Origin: GCA-002733465 sp965230525
Lineage (GTDB): Bacteria; Pseudomonadota; Gammaproteobacteria; Enterobacterales; Kangiellaceae
Assembly: GCA_965230525.1 (NCBI GenBank)
Contig: OZ246008.1
Location: 2,232,001 to 2,296,000, forward strand
DNA length: 64,000 nucleotides
Reading direction: 5' to 3'
Position 1 is the first letter of the stretch, and every line of letters starts with the position of its first letter. The position numbers were made by a program, and so were the translations under genes. This document shows positions 35,732-43,818 of this stretch, piece after piece. The notes under the pieces are model-generated. The model was not told where the DNA came from. It made no database searches and saw only the letters and a list, made by a program, of their open reading frames with translations.

Positions 35732-36403
35732 ATGATTACTTTGCATTATTTGGAAAATTCTCGCGCTCAACGAATTCTTTGGTTATTAGAAGAGCTTGGC
35801 TTACAGTATGAAATAAAGCATTATCGCCGTGACCCTAAGACTATGCTTGCTCCCAAAGAGTTGAAAGAGGTTCACCCGTTGGGTAAGTCGCCAATAATCA
35901 CTGATGGTGATATTTGTATGGCTGAGTCTGCTGCTATTGTTGAGTACCTTATTAAAACTTATGGAGAGGGAGAGCTAGTTCCCGCCCGAAATACCAAAGA
36001 ATTTATAAAGTATCGAGAATATATGCATTATGCAGAAGGGTCGATTATGCCTTTTATGCTGTTGACGCTAATCTTTAATAAAATCAAAGCCGCGCCAATG
36101 TTTTTCCTAGCGAAACCGATTGCCAAGATGATTGCTAATAAAACTTTTAAGAATTTTATCACTCCAAATGTTAAAACTCATTTGGACTATTTAGAGTCTG
36201 AACTTACAGCCCATCAATGGTTCGCTGGTGATGAAATGACGGGTGCGGATTTTATGATGAGCTTTCCTATCGAAGCGGCCGCTGCTCGGACAAACTTAAA
36301 AGAAAGCTACCCGAAGCTCAGTGAGTTTCTCGAGCGAATTCAAGCAATGCCAAGTTACCAGCGGGCATTAGAAAAAGGTTTACCATACAAGCTCGGTGCT
36401 TAA
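35732..36403 (+). CDS. Glutathione S-transferase family protein
   Basis: 223 residues. N-terminal thioredoxin-like domain MITLHYLENSRAQRILWLLEELGLQYEI, with PLGKSPIITDG (cis-Pro) and the glutathione-binding ESAAIVEYL; all-helical C-terminal domain follows with HQWFAGDEMTGADFMMSFPIEAA. Catalyses conjugation or reduction with glutathione in the cytoplasm; substrate unknown. The longer alpha-helical middle section (PMFFLAKPIAKMIANKTF) is typical of the bacterial GST group often annotated as YfcG/Ure2-like or GST3-like. Confidence 0.93.
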   Translation: MITLHYLENSRAQRILWLLEELGLQYEIKHYRRDPKTMLAPKELKEVHPLGKSPIITDGDICMAESAAIVEYLIKTYGEGELVPARNTKEFIKYREYMHYAEGSIMPFMLLTLIFNKIKAAPMFFLAKPIAKMIANKTFKNFITPNVKTHLDYLESELTAHQWFAGDEMTGADFMMSFPIEAAAARTNLKESYPKLSEFLERIQAMPSYQRALEKGLPYKLGA

Positions 36404-36465
36404 ATTAAATTGAGCAGAGTTAAACCTAGATTAAAAATTAAAAACTAAAAGAATAAGGAATCACA

Positions 36466-38277
36466 ATGGCATTTGAGTATGGTTCGGATACCCTCGGAAT
36501 AAAGAACCCCTTTAAGTTTGAAGGATTTGTCCTCACTGTGCGCGGGGTGTTTGTCACCATTCTTGGTGTCATCGCATTATTTGCGGTAAAAGATTTAGTG
36601 GCGAATGGAGCCAAGTTAGCTGGCTGGATGTCGCTGGCAATCGGAATTTTATTGTTAAGCAACGGTGTGATTGCAACCGGTCGTGGTTTATTTAAGGTTA
36701 TGCGTTTTTATGTAGGGCGAGGCGTGCCTGCGAGTCTGTCAAAAAACGTTGGTAAGAGTGAATCTCATGTCAATGAACCTTACATTGCTTACAACGACAA
36801 AAACCTAGAACAAATGTTGATGGGCCGAAAAAACACCACCTTTGTTGAGCCCGATGGTTGGCTGGCGAGAATGCTGCACACCATTATGCCTCGCTTATTG
36901 TTTATGCCGTATCCCATAAGAAACTTGGCACAAAAATTAGGCGCCGGAATGATTTATAGCTTACTGGCATTTTTGTGTTATGGCCTTGCTTGGTTCTCGG
37001 GAAGTACTGGGCTAACCAATATCGCTGATACACCTGTCTTAGATTGGTTAAGTATTATTTTGGCCGGCTATTTGTTCTTGGTATGGAGTCAACGACGCAC
37101 ACCGCTACAAAGATTACTGGGTGCAACTGTGCAACCTGCTGGATCAAAAGGTGTGGTGTTGATGTTGGTATTTTCAATCTTAGCCCCGGTCGCTTTAAGC
37201 TATTTTCACTACAACGTAACACCACTGCCGCCCATTCCTCTATCCGCCGGCAGTTATATCGGATTTATGACATTTTTGGCAACAGTGGCAACTGTCTATG
37301 GCCTGTGGCTCACTTTTTTGAGAGCTAAATTAGCTAACCCTAAAACGGATGTTTCTGAGTTTCGAACCAATTGGCAAGAGAGTATTCATCCGCAAGAAAT
37401 TTTTATTAATTTTGAAAATATTGTGATGGCTAACCGTCGTTACAAGGAAATTCCCAATAGAGTTTACCGAGATTTTGATGCCCAGTTGGTTGAGCAGGGG
37501 AGTAATGATAAAGGCAAGTTTTCTGGTGAAATGGTCCAAGAAACTCAGCCAGTTTATAAAAGCCTACCGATTACACCGATATTTAAGATGCTAAGAATTG
37601 GCGGAACCATAGTGGGTGAATCTTTGTTAGCGATTGCAGCTTTGTTATTTTACTTGGCGATTGAGCCAGTCACTCAAATAAACCAGCAAGTGATCCCGGC
37701 AGTCGATGCACTTATTTATCCCATTATTATTTGGGTCTTTGGCCAAATCATCAGTAACTCGGCAAGAGTCTTTTGGTCAGAAATGCATTTTGAATCGCTA
37801 TTGGTTTATTTCCAATGCCATGGTACTTACTCTGAGTCAAAAGTAAGCACTGGTACCAGTATTCATGACAGCACCCGTTCCGAAAATGTTGTGGTGCGGT
37901 CGAGCTTAACGCCATGGATATTAACTAGTCGGTTAGTCACAAGCTGTTTTGCAGAAAGTGGTTCTCATAATTTGGAATATTATCGACGCATTCTGGAATT
38001 GCACAAAGCAGATGATGACCTCGACAAAATCACCTCGGAAATGAAAGAGTTTCTTGGAAATCGTGAAACGATTGCTGGCGTGAATCAGAAAGATCTCAAT
38101 TCGGCCGGAGCTATTTTTCAAGTCAATCAGGAAACGCGATCTAACTTGGAGAATGCAGCCTTAGCAAATGAAAAGGGCAAAGTAGAGTTGCCTCATGAAA
38201 GAGTAGAGGGAAATACCATGACTTCTAATGATTTGAATGAGCTGGGCGGATTAGATCTGAGGGATGGAAAGAATTAA
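36466..38277 (+). CDS. Unrecognised multi-pass membrane protein
   Basis: 603 residues with a good ribosome site (AAGGAATCACA). Hydrophobic spans near residues 22-42, 50-72, 158-178, 193-210, 228-245, 258-282, 390-408 and 420-440, and a soluble C-terminal third rich in polar residues. Between spans are cytoplasmic stretches such as NFENIVMANRRYKEIPNRVYRDFDAQLVEQG. I do not recognise the family. The gene stands alone on the plus strand, 62 nt after the GST gene. Confidence 0.8.
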   Translation: MAFEYGSDTLGIKNPFKFEGFVLTVRGVFVTILGVIALFAVKDLVANGAKLAGWMSLAIGILLLSNGVIATGRGLFKVMRFYVGRGVPASLSKNVGKSESHVNEPYIAYNDKNLEQMLMGRKNTTFVEPDGWLARMLHTIMPRLLFMPYPIRNLAQKLGAGMIYSLLAFLCYGLAWFSGSTGLTNIADTPVLDWLSIILAGYLFLVWSQRRTPLQRLLGATVQPAGSKGVVLMLVFSILAPVALSYFHYNVTPLPPIPLSAGSYIGFMTFLATVATVYGLWLTFLRAKLANPKTDVSEFRTNWQESIHPQEIFINFENIVMANRRYKEIPNRVYRDFDAQLVEQGSNDKGKFSGEMVQETQPVYKSLPITPIFKMLRIGGTIVGESLLAIAALLFYLAIEPVTQINQQVIPAVDALIYPIIIWVFGQIISNSARVFWSEMHFESLLVYFQCHGTYSESKVSTGTSIHDSTRSENVVVRSSLTPWILTSRLVTSCFAESGSHNLEYYRRILELHKADDDLDKITSEMKEFLGNRETIAGVNQKDLNSAGAIFQVNQETRSNLENAALANEKGKVELPHERVEGNTMTSNDLNELGGLDLRDGKN

Positions 38278-38280
38278 TAT

Positions 38281-38790
38281 TCTTTCCTATTTTTTCAAAA
38301 GAGGTTTCGCTGTGCAGCGCTCTCTCTGCGACATTCTTTTGTCTGGCAACAAAAGAACGCAAAAATGCCTTTTACGTTGCGCACTGGGCGACCGAAATTA
38401 ATCTAATGTTCTATCTTTACGTTCTGTGGGACGCCCACCACTTGTTCGTCCGTGAAGCCCATCCCTGTGCTCCTTACTTCGAACATTCGTTCTTGACACG
38501 TAATCGGTGACGCTAAACTCATTATCGAAGGTTTACCCGCTTAGCGGCTCTAACGGAGAAGTGAAAATCATGAGACAGCGGGTAGACAAGAAAAGTAAAT
38601 GAGCGCCAGCGAGCTCTTTTCTTCCGCTGACTCTCTCTCAACGAGTAGGGCGCTTAAAGGCATATTAAGACTATAAGCCAATTTGTAACCAGTTATATTA
38701 GCGGAAAAGACTTTTGCATACTTTTGTTCTTTCACAAAAGTATGTCGCAGGAAAGCAAAGCGCTGCGAAACGCCTTTGACTTTAACAAGG
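38281..38790. repeat. MITE-like element with about 80-bp terminal inverted repeats
   Basis: The left arm (about 38295-38370) and the right arm (about 38703-38783) are inverted copies: TCAAA, GTTTCG, CAGCGCT, CTGCGACAT, CTTTTGT, ACAAAAG and GCAAAA appear in both in the same order when one strand is reversed. Each arm also holds its own small stem-loop (CTTTTGT/ACAAAAG). The roughly 330-nt core has no ORF I can support. It fills the whole gap between two convergent genes, so it may have inserted there or act as a bidirectional terminator. Confidence 0.65.
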
Positions 38791-38798
38791 ATTAAAAT

Positions 38799-40007
38799 TT
38801 AATCCCCCTCAGTCTCATACCCCAACCACTCATCCCAAGTCTGCAAAGCCATCCTCGGCGATTGATTCTGATCATAAAGCCCAATATCTTTCCAAATTTT
38901 GGCTATCGGATCTTGAGCAAGTTCATTTTCCCACAAGGTATCGAAGTCGGTAGCTGTCCACCAAATAACAAATTCAATCTCCATGGTTTGAGAACGATCG
39001 AGTAAGTTTTGCAAATACGCGTTTTGTTTGGTTGGATCGCTTTGTTCTGAAAATTGAAAATCATCAATTTCTAAATCTTCTGCAATCCAACCTGTTTCTG
39101 AAATAGCCATTGGTTTGCTTGCAGCTATCGCCTCAGCTTGGCTTAACCAATCAATCGGAAGATTGGCAGGATCACCTTTATCATTATGATTAAAAAACGC
39201 ATAAGGATAAACACTAATCCCCAATACATCGGTAAAATCCATAAGCTCGGAGTAACTTGCTTCTATCAATTGCATTTCGCTACTGCCAGGCGATTTTAGC
39301 GCTACGGAGGTAACCAATTTAAGATCTGGGTATAGAGTTGATAATGAAGTATGCACCGCTTCCGCAAAAACTAAAAACTCTAAATAACCGGCTGGGTCGT
39401 TGAGAATCAGTTCACTGACTTCTGTTCCGTATTCAAAATACTCGGGGTCAAAGCGGTTAATCATATCAATAGAAAAGTTAAGATAAGCTTGAATGACTTC
39501 GGGAGAACTCCAACTGCGAGTCGCCCATTCGCCTGTACGATCTTGGTTATCTGTCTCACCCCAATTGGGGCTGAGCGCATCGCGGGCAGAATTCAATGAG
39601 TCAATGGCTAAAAAAACGCTAGTGCCTGAAGGTGTCCTATTCACTCTGTTGGTGATTTCTGCTTCTACATTAAAATGGTAGTCAGTTTGGTCTAGTGCTT
39701 CTTGCCAAGGAATGCCACCTTGCAAGTGCTGCTTAATGATGTCGCCATGGGTCGACAGGCGACTGTAGGTGACGTCCATAGCATTAATTGAAGCTTCGTA
39801 AAGCCAAGGAGTAAAACCCATTTTGAAGGTTCGAGTTGTCTCTAATATAGGGTCGACGACAATTTCATCATCATCGTCGCTAGAACCACCACCACAGCCA
39901 ATCATTAATGTGGAAGCAAGTAAAAGGCTGCTAGCATAGATCAAAAATAGGAATGAATTTCTTGATGAAATAAACAAGGGATACGCTCTTACTTGAGTGA
40001 TTTTCAA
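38799..40007 (-). CDS. Secreted lipoprotein resembling a clan-A glycoside hydrolase (TIM barrel)
   Basis: 402 residues with a lipoprotein signal (LLASTLMIGCGGG) and an acidic Ser/Asp linker. The mature part reads like a beta/alpha barrel with the expected order of segments: GFTPWLYEAS, FLAIDSLN, YFEYGTEVSELI, LKLVTSVALK, LGISVYPYAFF, MAISETGWIAE and FVIWWTATDFD. Glu in FEYGTEV and Glu in ISETGW would be acid/base and nucleophile by analogy with GH53-like families; this is inference. No polysaccharide gene context nearby. The stop lies at the edge of the inverted-repeat element. Confidence 0.75.
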   Translation of the reverse strand: MKITQVRAYPLFISSRNSFLFLIYASSLLLASTLMIGCGGGSSDDDDEIVVDPILETTRTFKMGFTPWLYEASINAMDVTYSRLSTHGDIIKQHLQGGIPWQEALDQTDYHFNVEAEITNRVNRTPSGTSVFLAIDSLNSARDALSPNWGETDNQDRTGEWATRSWSSPEVIQAYLNFSIDMINRFDPEYFEYGTEVSELILNDPAGYLEFLVFAEAVHTSLSTLYPDLKLVTSVALKSPGSSEMQLIEASYSELMDFTDVLGISVYPYAFFNHNDKGDPANLPIDWLSQAEAIAASKPMAISETGWIAEDLEIDDFQFSEQSDPTKQNAYLQNLLDRSQTMEIEFVIWWTATDFDTLWENELAQDPIAKIWKDIGLYDQNQSPRMALQTWDEWLGYETEGD

Positions 40008-40451
40008 ATAATTATAGTCAAAATAGCTGATGATAACGCCAAGTTGTGCGCATTTTTACTATTGTGAATTGCTTCGTGACCAAATGGAGCTTGAATAGCG
40101 TTGTGGGACAATATGTTTGGCCAGAACTAGGTACTGTCGGTCATCTTACGCAGTGGGGGGGGGTATACGGTTATTAATTAGCTAATTGCTAGTTCCTGCG
40201 CGCGAGACCGCGCAACAGTCGCGAAAATTTTTTAACCGATTGAAATACATAAGGTATCTCAATACGAGAAATTAGATTTAAGAGAAAGCCATCATGCGTT
40301 ACACGCTTGGTTACAAAGCAGGTTACCATGCCATTAGCCTTGTGTTTAAAGAGAATTGTAGTTAGATTTCCCCAATAGGTTTTTCGCTGTTGCAAAATTA
40401 CATCCTGCGCACCCTGCGCAGGAATAGACTGTAATATGCACTGAGGGAACA
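40008..40451. other. Intergenic region upstream of the gene cassettes
   Basis: Holds a run of nine G at 40155-40163, a hairpin-forming GTT/GCGCG...CGCGC/AAC at about 40192-40221, and a direct repeat of CTGCGCA at about 40404-40421. At 40431 the sequence GTAATAT is one base from the 5-prime core expected for the first cassette. I see no integrase gene or attI here, and the minus-strand reading frames in this stretch look spurious. Confidence 0.4.
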
Positions 40452-40799
40452 ATGAGCACTCCATACAATATGGCATTCGCATGTTTAGATTGTTGCAAGT
40501 CATTCAAGTGTGAAAGTAGTGTCGCTCCGGTAGACTTTCTAAAGGACTTAAAGTGTCCTAATTGTGGAGGTATCGCACATAATTTTGGCAGGCACTTTAA
40601 GGCTCCGAAAGCGACAGACAAAAAGCAATGGGACAAGGTTCGGTTCTTATTTGAAAATGGATTTAGATTTCAGAAGATCAGAATTGGGAAGACGCAAACT
40701 CATCACGACACAATACCATATTCAGAAACGATGGAACAGGCTCGTGAGTTTGTCGTAAAGTACAAAGATTATGCTATTAAATCAACTAATGGCATATAA
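40452..40799 (+). CDS. Cassette-borne zinc-ribbon-like protein
   Basis: 115 residues, start ATG 40452 after GAGGGAACA. Two cysteine pairs suggest a zinc ribbon: CLDCCKSFKC near residues 11-20 and CPNCGG near 34-39. The rest is basic and polar with no membrane segment. I do not know its function; similar short cysteine-rich proteins are common as integron cassette products. Its stop lies in an attC-like site, which supports it being a mobile cassette gene. Confidence 0.75.
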   Translation: MSTPYNMAFACLDCCKSFKCESSVAPVDFLKDLKCPNCGGIAHNFGRHFKAPKATDKKQWDKVRFLFENGFRFQKIRIGKTQTHHDTIPYSETMEQAREFVVKYKDYAIKSTNGI

Positions 40800-40853
40800 C
40801 CATACGTTGAAATTTAGCGTAAAGAAACACGCAAAATTAACTAGGCGTTATGT
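40794..40853 (+). other. attC-like recombination site 1
   Basis: About 60 bp. Outer core ATATAAC (40794-40800) faces GTTATGT (40847-40853), which pair apart from one mismatch. Inner arms also pair imperfectly: TTGAAATTTAGCGT against ACACGCAAAATTAA. The 3-prime end GGCGTTA is shared with the third site, and both have CGCAA and AATTA just before it. This is the R-prime/R-double-prime, L-prime/L-double-prime arrangement of integron attC sites. Found by eye. Confidence 0.7.
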
Positions 40854-40868
40854 GGAGGATCATTAAAG

Positions 40869-41093
40869 TTGTCAGTATTCGTTAACAAAGACGCAGCATT
40901 AAAGATAGCTGAAGAGTTTCTGCTTAAGAAACTTGGTCATGCTCCTAAGATAATTGGTGTAAATAAGTCAGGCTCAAAGAAACAGAAAGATTTGATGCAT
41001 TGGGTTTTTGTGTATGAAAATAGTATTTCAGGTAATGTGGTCGATGGCCCGGGTTGCATCGAGGTTTGTGCAAGAACCGGTGAAATCACATGA
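40869..41093 (+). CDS. Cassette-borne small protein (YrhB/Imm35-like fold, tentative)
   Basis: 74 residues from TTG 40869; GGAGG lies about 10 nt upstream. The pattern (helix KDAALKIAEEFLLKKLG, then strands HWVFVYENS, GCIEVCARTGEIT) resembles small YrhB/immunity-type or PepSY-like domains that end in a D/R-T/N-GE-I strand. No catalytic motif seen. Lies fully between two attC-like sites. Function uncertain. Confidence 0.65.
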   Translation: MSVFVNKDAALKIAEEFLLKKLGHAPKIIGVNKSGSKKQKDLMHWVFVYENSISGNVVDGPGCIEVCARTGEIT

Positions 41094-41116
41094 GGTATCC
41101 GTGAGACTTCATTCAG

Positions 41117-41219
41117 GCATAAGCTATCAATCGCCAGTAAATTATGAAAAACTATGTGCATGAATAAACGAGTCCACAAAAGTGGTGACACTTCAGATCG
41201 CATGATTCGAGCGTTAGGA
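41117..41219 (+). other. attC-like recombination site 2
   Basis: About 100 bp, ending in GCGTTAGGA with core GTTAGGA at 41213-41219. The opposite end GCATAAG (41117-41123) is close to ACATAAC, the complement of the 5-prime core expected for this cassette. AAGCT and AATCG-type inner arms match the CGATT/AGC before the 3-prime core. Weaker than the other two sites. Confidence 0.5.
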
Positions 41220-41224
41220 ATACG

Positions 41225-41671
41225 ATGAGTCGAAATTTTTTGCTAGTTACCTGTTTTATGATATTCAATCTAGGTGCAGAGGGAAGCATAGATGGTAAAA
41301 GACCGTTTCTTTATACTTATGAAAAAGGCAGCGAGTGTGGTTCCGTTCTAGATAATCCATCAATTTCAATTGAGAGAATGCCTGACAAAAGTACTAAGCT
41401 CTCTTTTCCTGTGGGTTTATTTGGTGGGAGAATTTTGGTTAATTCAACTCTCAATAGAACTATTGAAACGTTGACGTTTAGGCTTGAAACAGCTGCCGAA
41501 AAAGCTAGGGCAACACTGTGTTTCTGTAGCAGAGTAGTAAATTTACACATTGAAAATGATATAGAGAATTTTAAGAAAATATATATTGTGGTGGATGATA
41601 CGGTGCTCTATGAGTCAGAGATTCCTAACCAGAAATCGGCGGTTGACGCAAAAGACGCGCAACACAATTAG
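41225..41671 (+). CDS. Cassette-borne secreted protein of unknown function
   Basis: 148 residues from ATG 41225 after TAGGAATACG. A hydrophobic N terminus (FLLVTCFMIFNLGA) looks like a signal peptide; the mature part is beta-rich with three to four cysteines (SECGSV, CFCSRV). The last residues, DAKDAQHN, are encoded by the attC site itself, as often seen in integron cassettes. I do not recognise the family. Confidence 0.7.
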   Translation: MSRNFLLVTCFMIFNLGAEGSIDGKRPFLYTYEKGSECGSVLDNPSISIERMPDKSTKLSFPVGLFGGRILVNSTLNRTIETLTFRLETAAEKARATLCFCSRVVNLHIENDIENFKKIYIVVDDTVLYESEIPNQKSAVDAKDAQHN

Positions 41672-41680
41672 GCGTTACCC
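41623..41680 (+). other. attC-like recombination site 3
   Basis: 58 bp. The outer core TCCTAAC (41623-41629) is the exact complement of GTTAGGA, the 5-prime core of this same cassette at 41213, as predicted by cassette circularisation. Inner arms GTTGACGC and GCGCAAC pair around AAAAGAC. The 3-prime end is GGCGTTACCC (core 41674-41680). The site overlaps the stop of the preceding gene. Confidence 0.75.
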
Positions 41681-41731
41681 AACTCCGAACTGACAGAAAC
41701 AACAAACAGACAAAAATCATCAGGTAACAAA

Positions 41732-42127
41732 ATGAAAGAGATCTCTGGGCTTGATGAAGATGGGAAACCTAAAACTGGTCCTTTCAAACTGTTCTTCAAG
41801 AATTGGAAAGTCTCTTGTAAGGGATAGTTTGAAAATGGAAAGAAGTCAGGTAAGTGGACGTATTATCTCAATAATGGCCAGATGCAATCGTGTGGCAGCT
41901 ATAAGGATGGAAAAATTGTTGGGAGTTGGAAGTGGTTTTTCAAAAATGGTGAACCTAGGGGAGTAGGTGGCTTTGGCGATAATGAACAGAAGCACGGAAA
42001 ATGGACAAGATTCCATGCTAATGGTCAACTGTGGGATGAAGGTCGTTTCGATCAAGGTAATAAAACAGGAACTTGGACTGTAGATGATGACAAGGGCGTG
42101 TTGCTAAAAACTCAAACTTTTAAATAA
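41732..42127 (+). pseudogene. MORN/YwqK-like repeat protein broken by an amber codon
   Basis: From ATG 41732 the frame encodes 31 residues ending VSCKG, then TAG at 41825-41827, and continues in the same frame to 42127. The repeats on both sides fit each other: FENGKKSGKWTYYLNNGQ, YKDGKIVGSWKWFFKNGE, GDNEQKHGKWTRFHANGQ and GNKTGTWTVDDDKG, as in toxin-antitoxin-associated YwqK proteins. A single base change would restore it. It lies right after attC site 3, and no attC follows it. Confidence 0.8.
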
Positions 42128-42301
42128 AACCGCGTAGGTATTATTTGAGGCTATTGTCCGTTAAAATCATTTAAGGCCGTTTAAGTCAGGCTTGGTGGCT
42201 CACAAACTCTCCCACAAAATATTTTCATGATTTAATCTCAATCATGTAATATTAGAATCAGATCTTTTCAGAAAATACGCATTAAGCTAAGCTGGGCCTT
42301 C

Positions 42302-42775
42302 ATGCCAAGACTAATTATCAAATACGCCCTAATTTTATTTGTAGCACTGAGCCTATTGAAATTTTTGGAATTTCAATTTTTTAGCTATAAATTAAATTTA
42401 GAAAGTTACCTTGCCGTGGTGGCGGTTTTGTTTTTGTTAGCGGGAATCTTTGGTGCTCGCTTTTGGACAAAGTGGTCGTCATCAAAGGAGCAATTGAAAG
42501 GAGACGAACTATCAGAAAAGGCTTCATCTCAGCCATCAAGCTCAGAATCTATTCCGCCGATAATCAATCAGCAATTGTTAGCGGAATATAGCGAACGCGA
42601 ACAACAGGTGTTGCAATTACTTTGTCATGGATACACCAATAAAGAAATTGCTAAGTCATTAGATATTTCACCGAATACTGTAAAAACTCACTTAAGCAAA
42701 TTGTTTAATAAGCTGGGAGTGAGTAATCGCACACAAGCGTTGTCAGAAGCTAAGCTGTTGAATTTAATAGAATAA
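42302..42775 (+). CDS. Membrane-anchored LuxR-type HTH regulator
   Basis: 157 residues. Two hydrophobic spans at about 6-26 and 38-54, a polar linker (KASSQPSSSES), then a GerE/LuxR helix-turn-helix at about 95-155: LAEYSEREQQVLQLLCHGYTNKEIAKSL, ISPNTVKTHLSKLFNKLGVSNRTQAL. No receiver domain, so the signal probably comes through the membrane part. It is followed by a DUF4199 gene, which may be its target or partner. Confidence 0.9.
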   Translation: MPRLIIKYALILFVALSLLKFLEFQFFSYKLNLESYLAVVAVLFLLAGIFGARFWTKWSSSKEQLKGDELSEKASSQPSSSESIPPIINQQLLAEYSEREQQVLQLLCHGYTNKEIAKSLDISPNTVKTHLSKLFNKLGVSNRTQALSEAKLLNLIE

Positions 42776-42872
42776 TTAACAGCTCACCCATTTGGGTGAT
42801 GGCAAAATACTCGCTCGACGGTTAATTTATCAGCACATTAACTACTGGCTTAACCAACAAGGAAAAATCAAA

Positions 42873-43403
42873 GTGAAATCTAATATTATTAAATACGGGC
42901 TGATTGCAGGGACTATCATTGTGCTGATTCCGGTCATTACCGGCTTAATCATTGGCTACGGCCCCGATACCTTTAAGACAGGCGAAATCATTGGTTACTC
43001 CACCATGATCTTGTCCTTGATGATGATATTTTTAGCGGTGAGGGAATATCAAAAGCGTCATCCAAATGAAACTGTCGGCTTTGCCAAGATCGTGGGTATT
43101 GGGGCTGGAATAAGCTTTATTGCTGGGTTTATGTTTGGAATTTATAATGTGATTTATGTGACTTATATCCATCCCGATTTTATGCAAGAATACTATCAGT
43201 ATTATTTAGCGAATATTCAAAATAGTGGGGCACCTCAAGCTGAGATAGATGCGCAAATTGCAAAACTAGAACAAGAGAAGTCGTTGTTTATGAATACAAC
43301 GTTTAACTTCTTTATTATGTTTCTAACAGTTTTTATGATTGGCCTTGTGGTATCGATTATCTCTGGGTTGTTTCAACGTGAAGCCAGTACGGGGCACGCT
43401 TAA
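42873..43403 (+). CDS. DUF4199 family membrane protein
   Basis: About 176 residues. Start chosen at GTG 42873, with AAGGA upstream, because the 27-residue extension from TTG 42792 is non-hydrophobic and overlaps leader sequence. Four spans (IKYGLIAGTIIVLIPVITGLII, IIGYSTMILSLMMIFLAV, IGAGISFIAGFMFGIYNVI, FNFFIMFLTVFMIGLVVSII) with REYQKRHPNETVGFAK between spans 2 and 3 are DUF4199 features. Function unknown; inner membrane. Confidence 0.88.
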   Translation: MKSNIIKYGLIAGTIIVLIPVITGLIIGYGPDTFKTGEIIGYSTMILSLMMIFLAVREYQKRHPNETVGFAKIVGIGAGISFIAGFMFGIYNVIYVTYIHPDFMQEYYQYYLANIQNSGAPQAEIDAQIAKLEQEKSLFMNTTFNFFIMFLTVFMIGLVVSIISGLFQREASTGHA

Positions 43404-43461
43404 GTCGCATTCTGTGCGTCGTTAATTTGAGTAAAACTTTTAAAACTCAACAGGAGCTATC

Positions 43462-43818
43462 ATGGAAATACTAGGCATTCGATTTTGTACTGTGAATGAT
43501 GAAGCTGAAAAAGAAATCGATTTTTTTTCTAACAAGCTTGGTCTAAAAAATGATCTGGATGAACATGAAGGGTTTGTTGGCGGTGTGTTTTCCACAGCAG
43601 ATAAGTCATCATGGCTGGAGTGTTGGCAATCAGCAGAGCAAATGCCTAAGGGGATTATGTTGCAATTGGTAGTGGCGGATGCGGATGCTTTTGCTGACAA
43701 TGCTAGAGCTAACGGCCTTGAACCTAATGGACCAATCGACGCCCATGGCGAGCGTATCTACTACTTAAAAACACCTTCCGGTATGAACATGAGTTTTCAA
43801 TCAAAACTTGATGAATAA
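43462..43818 (+). CDS. VOC (glyoxalase/bleomycin resistance) family protein
   Basis: 118 residues with the beta-alpha-beta-beta-beta layout of one VOC half repeated: LGIRFCTVNDEAEKEIDFFSNKLGLKND and GIMLQLVVADADAFADNARANG, IDAHGERIYYLKTPSGMNMSFQ. Metal ligands are not clear. VOC enzymes include isomerases, dioxygenases and resistance proteins; the substrate cannot be told. Its last codons overlap the next gene start. Confidence 0.88.
   Translation: MEILGIRFCTVNDEAEKEIDFFSNKLGLKNDLDEHEGFVGGVFSTADKSSWLECWQSAEQMPKGIMLQLVVADADAFADNARANGLEPNGPIDAHGERIYYLKTPSGMNMSFQSKLDE

Noticed and set aside
40189..40636. Two overlapping minus-strand frames near the first cassette
   Set aside because: They are antisense to the cassette gene and its hairpins, with no family features.
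40008..42301. Integron integrase or attI next to the cassettes
   Set aside because: I found no tyrosine recombinase frame in the window; the array is called integrase-less only within this window.
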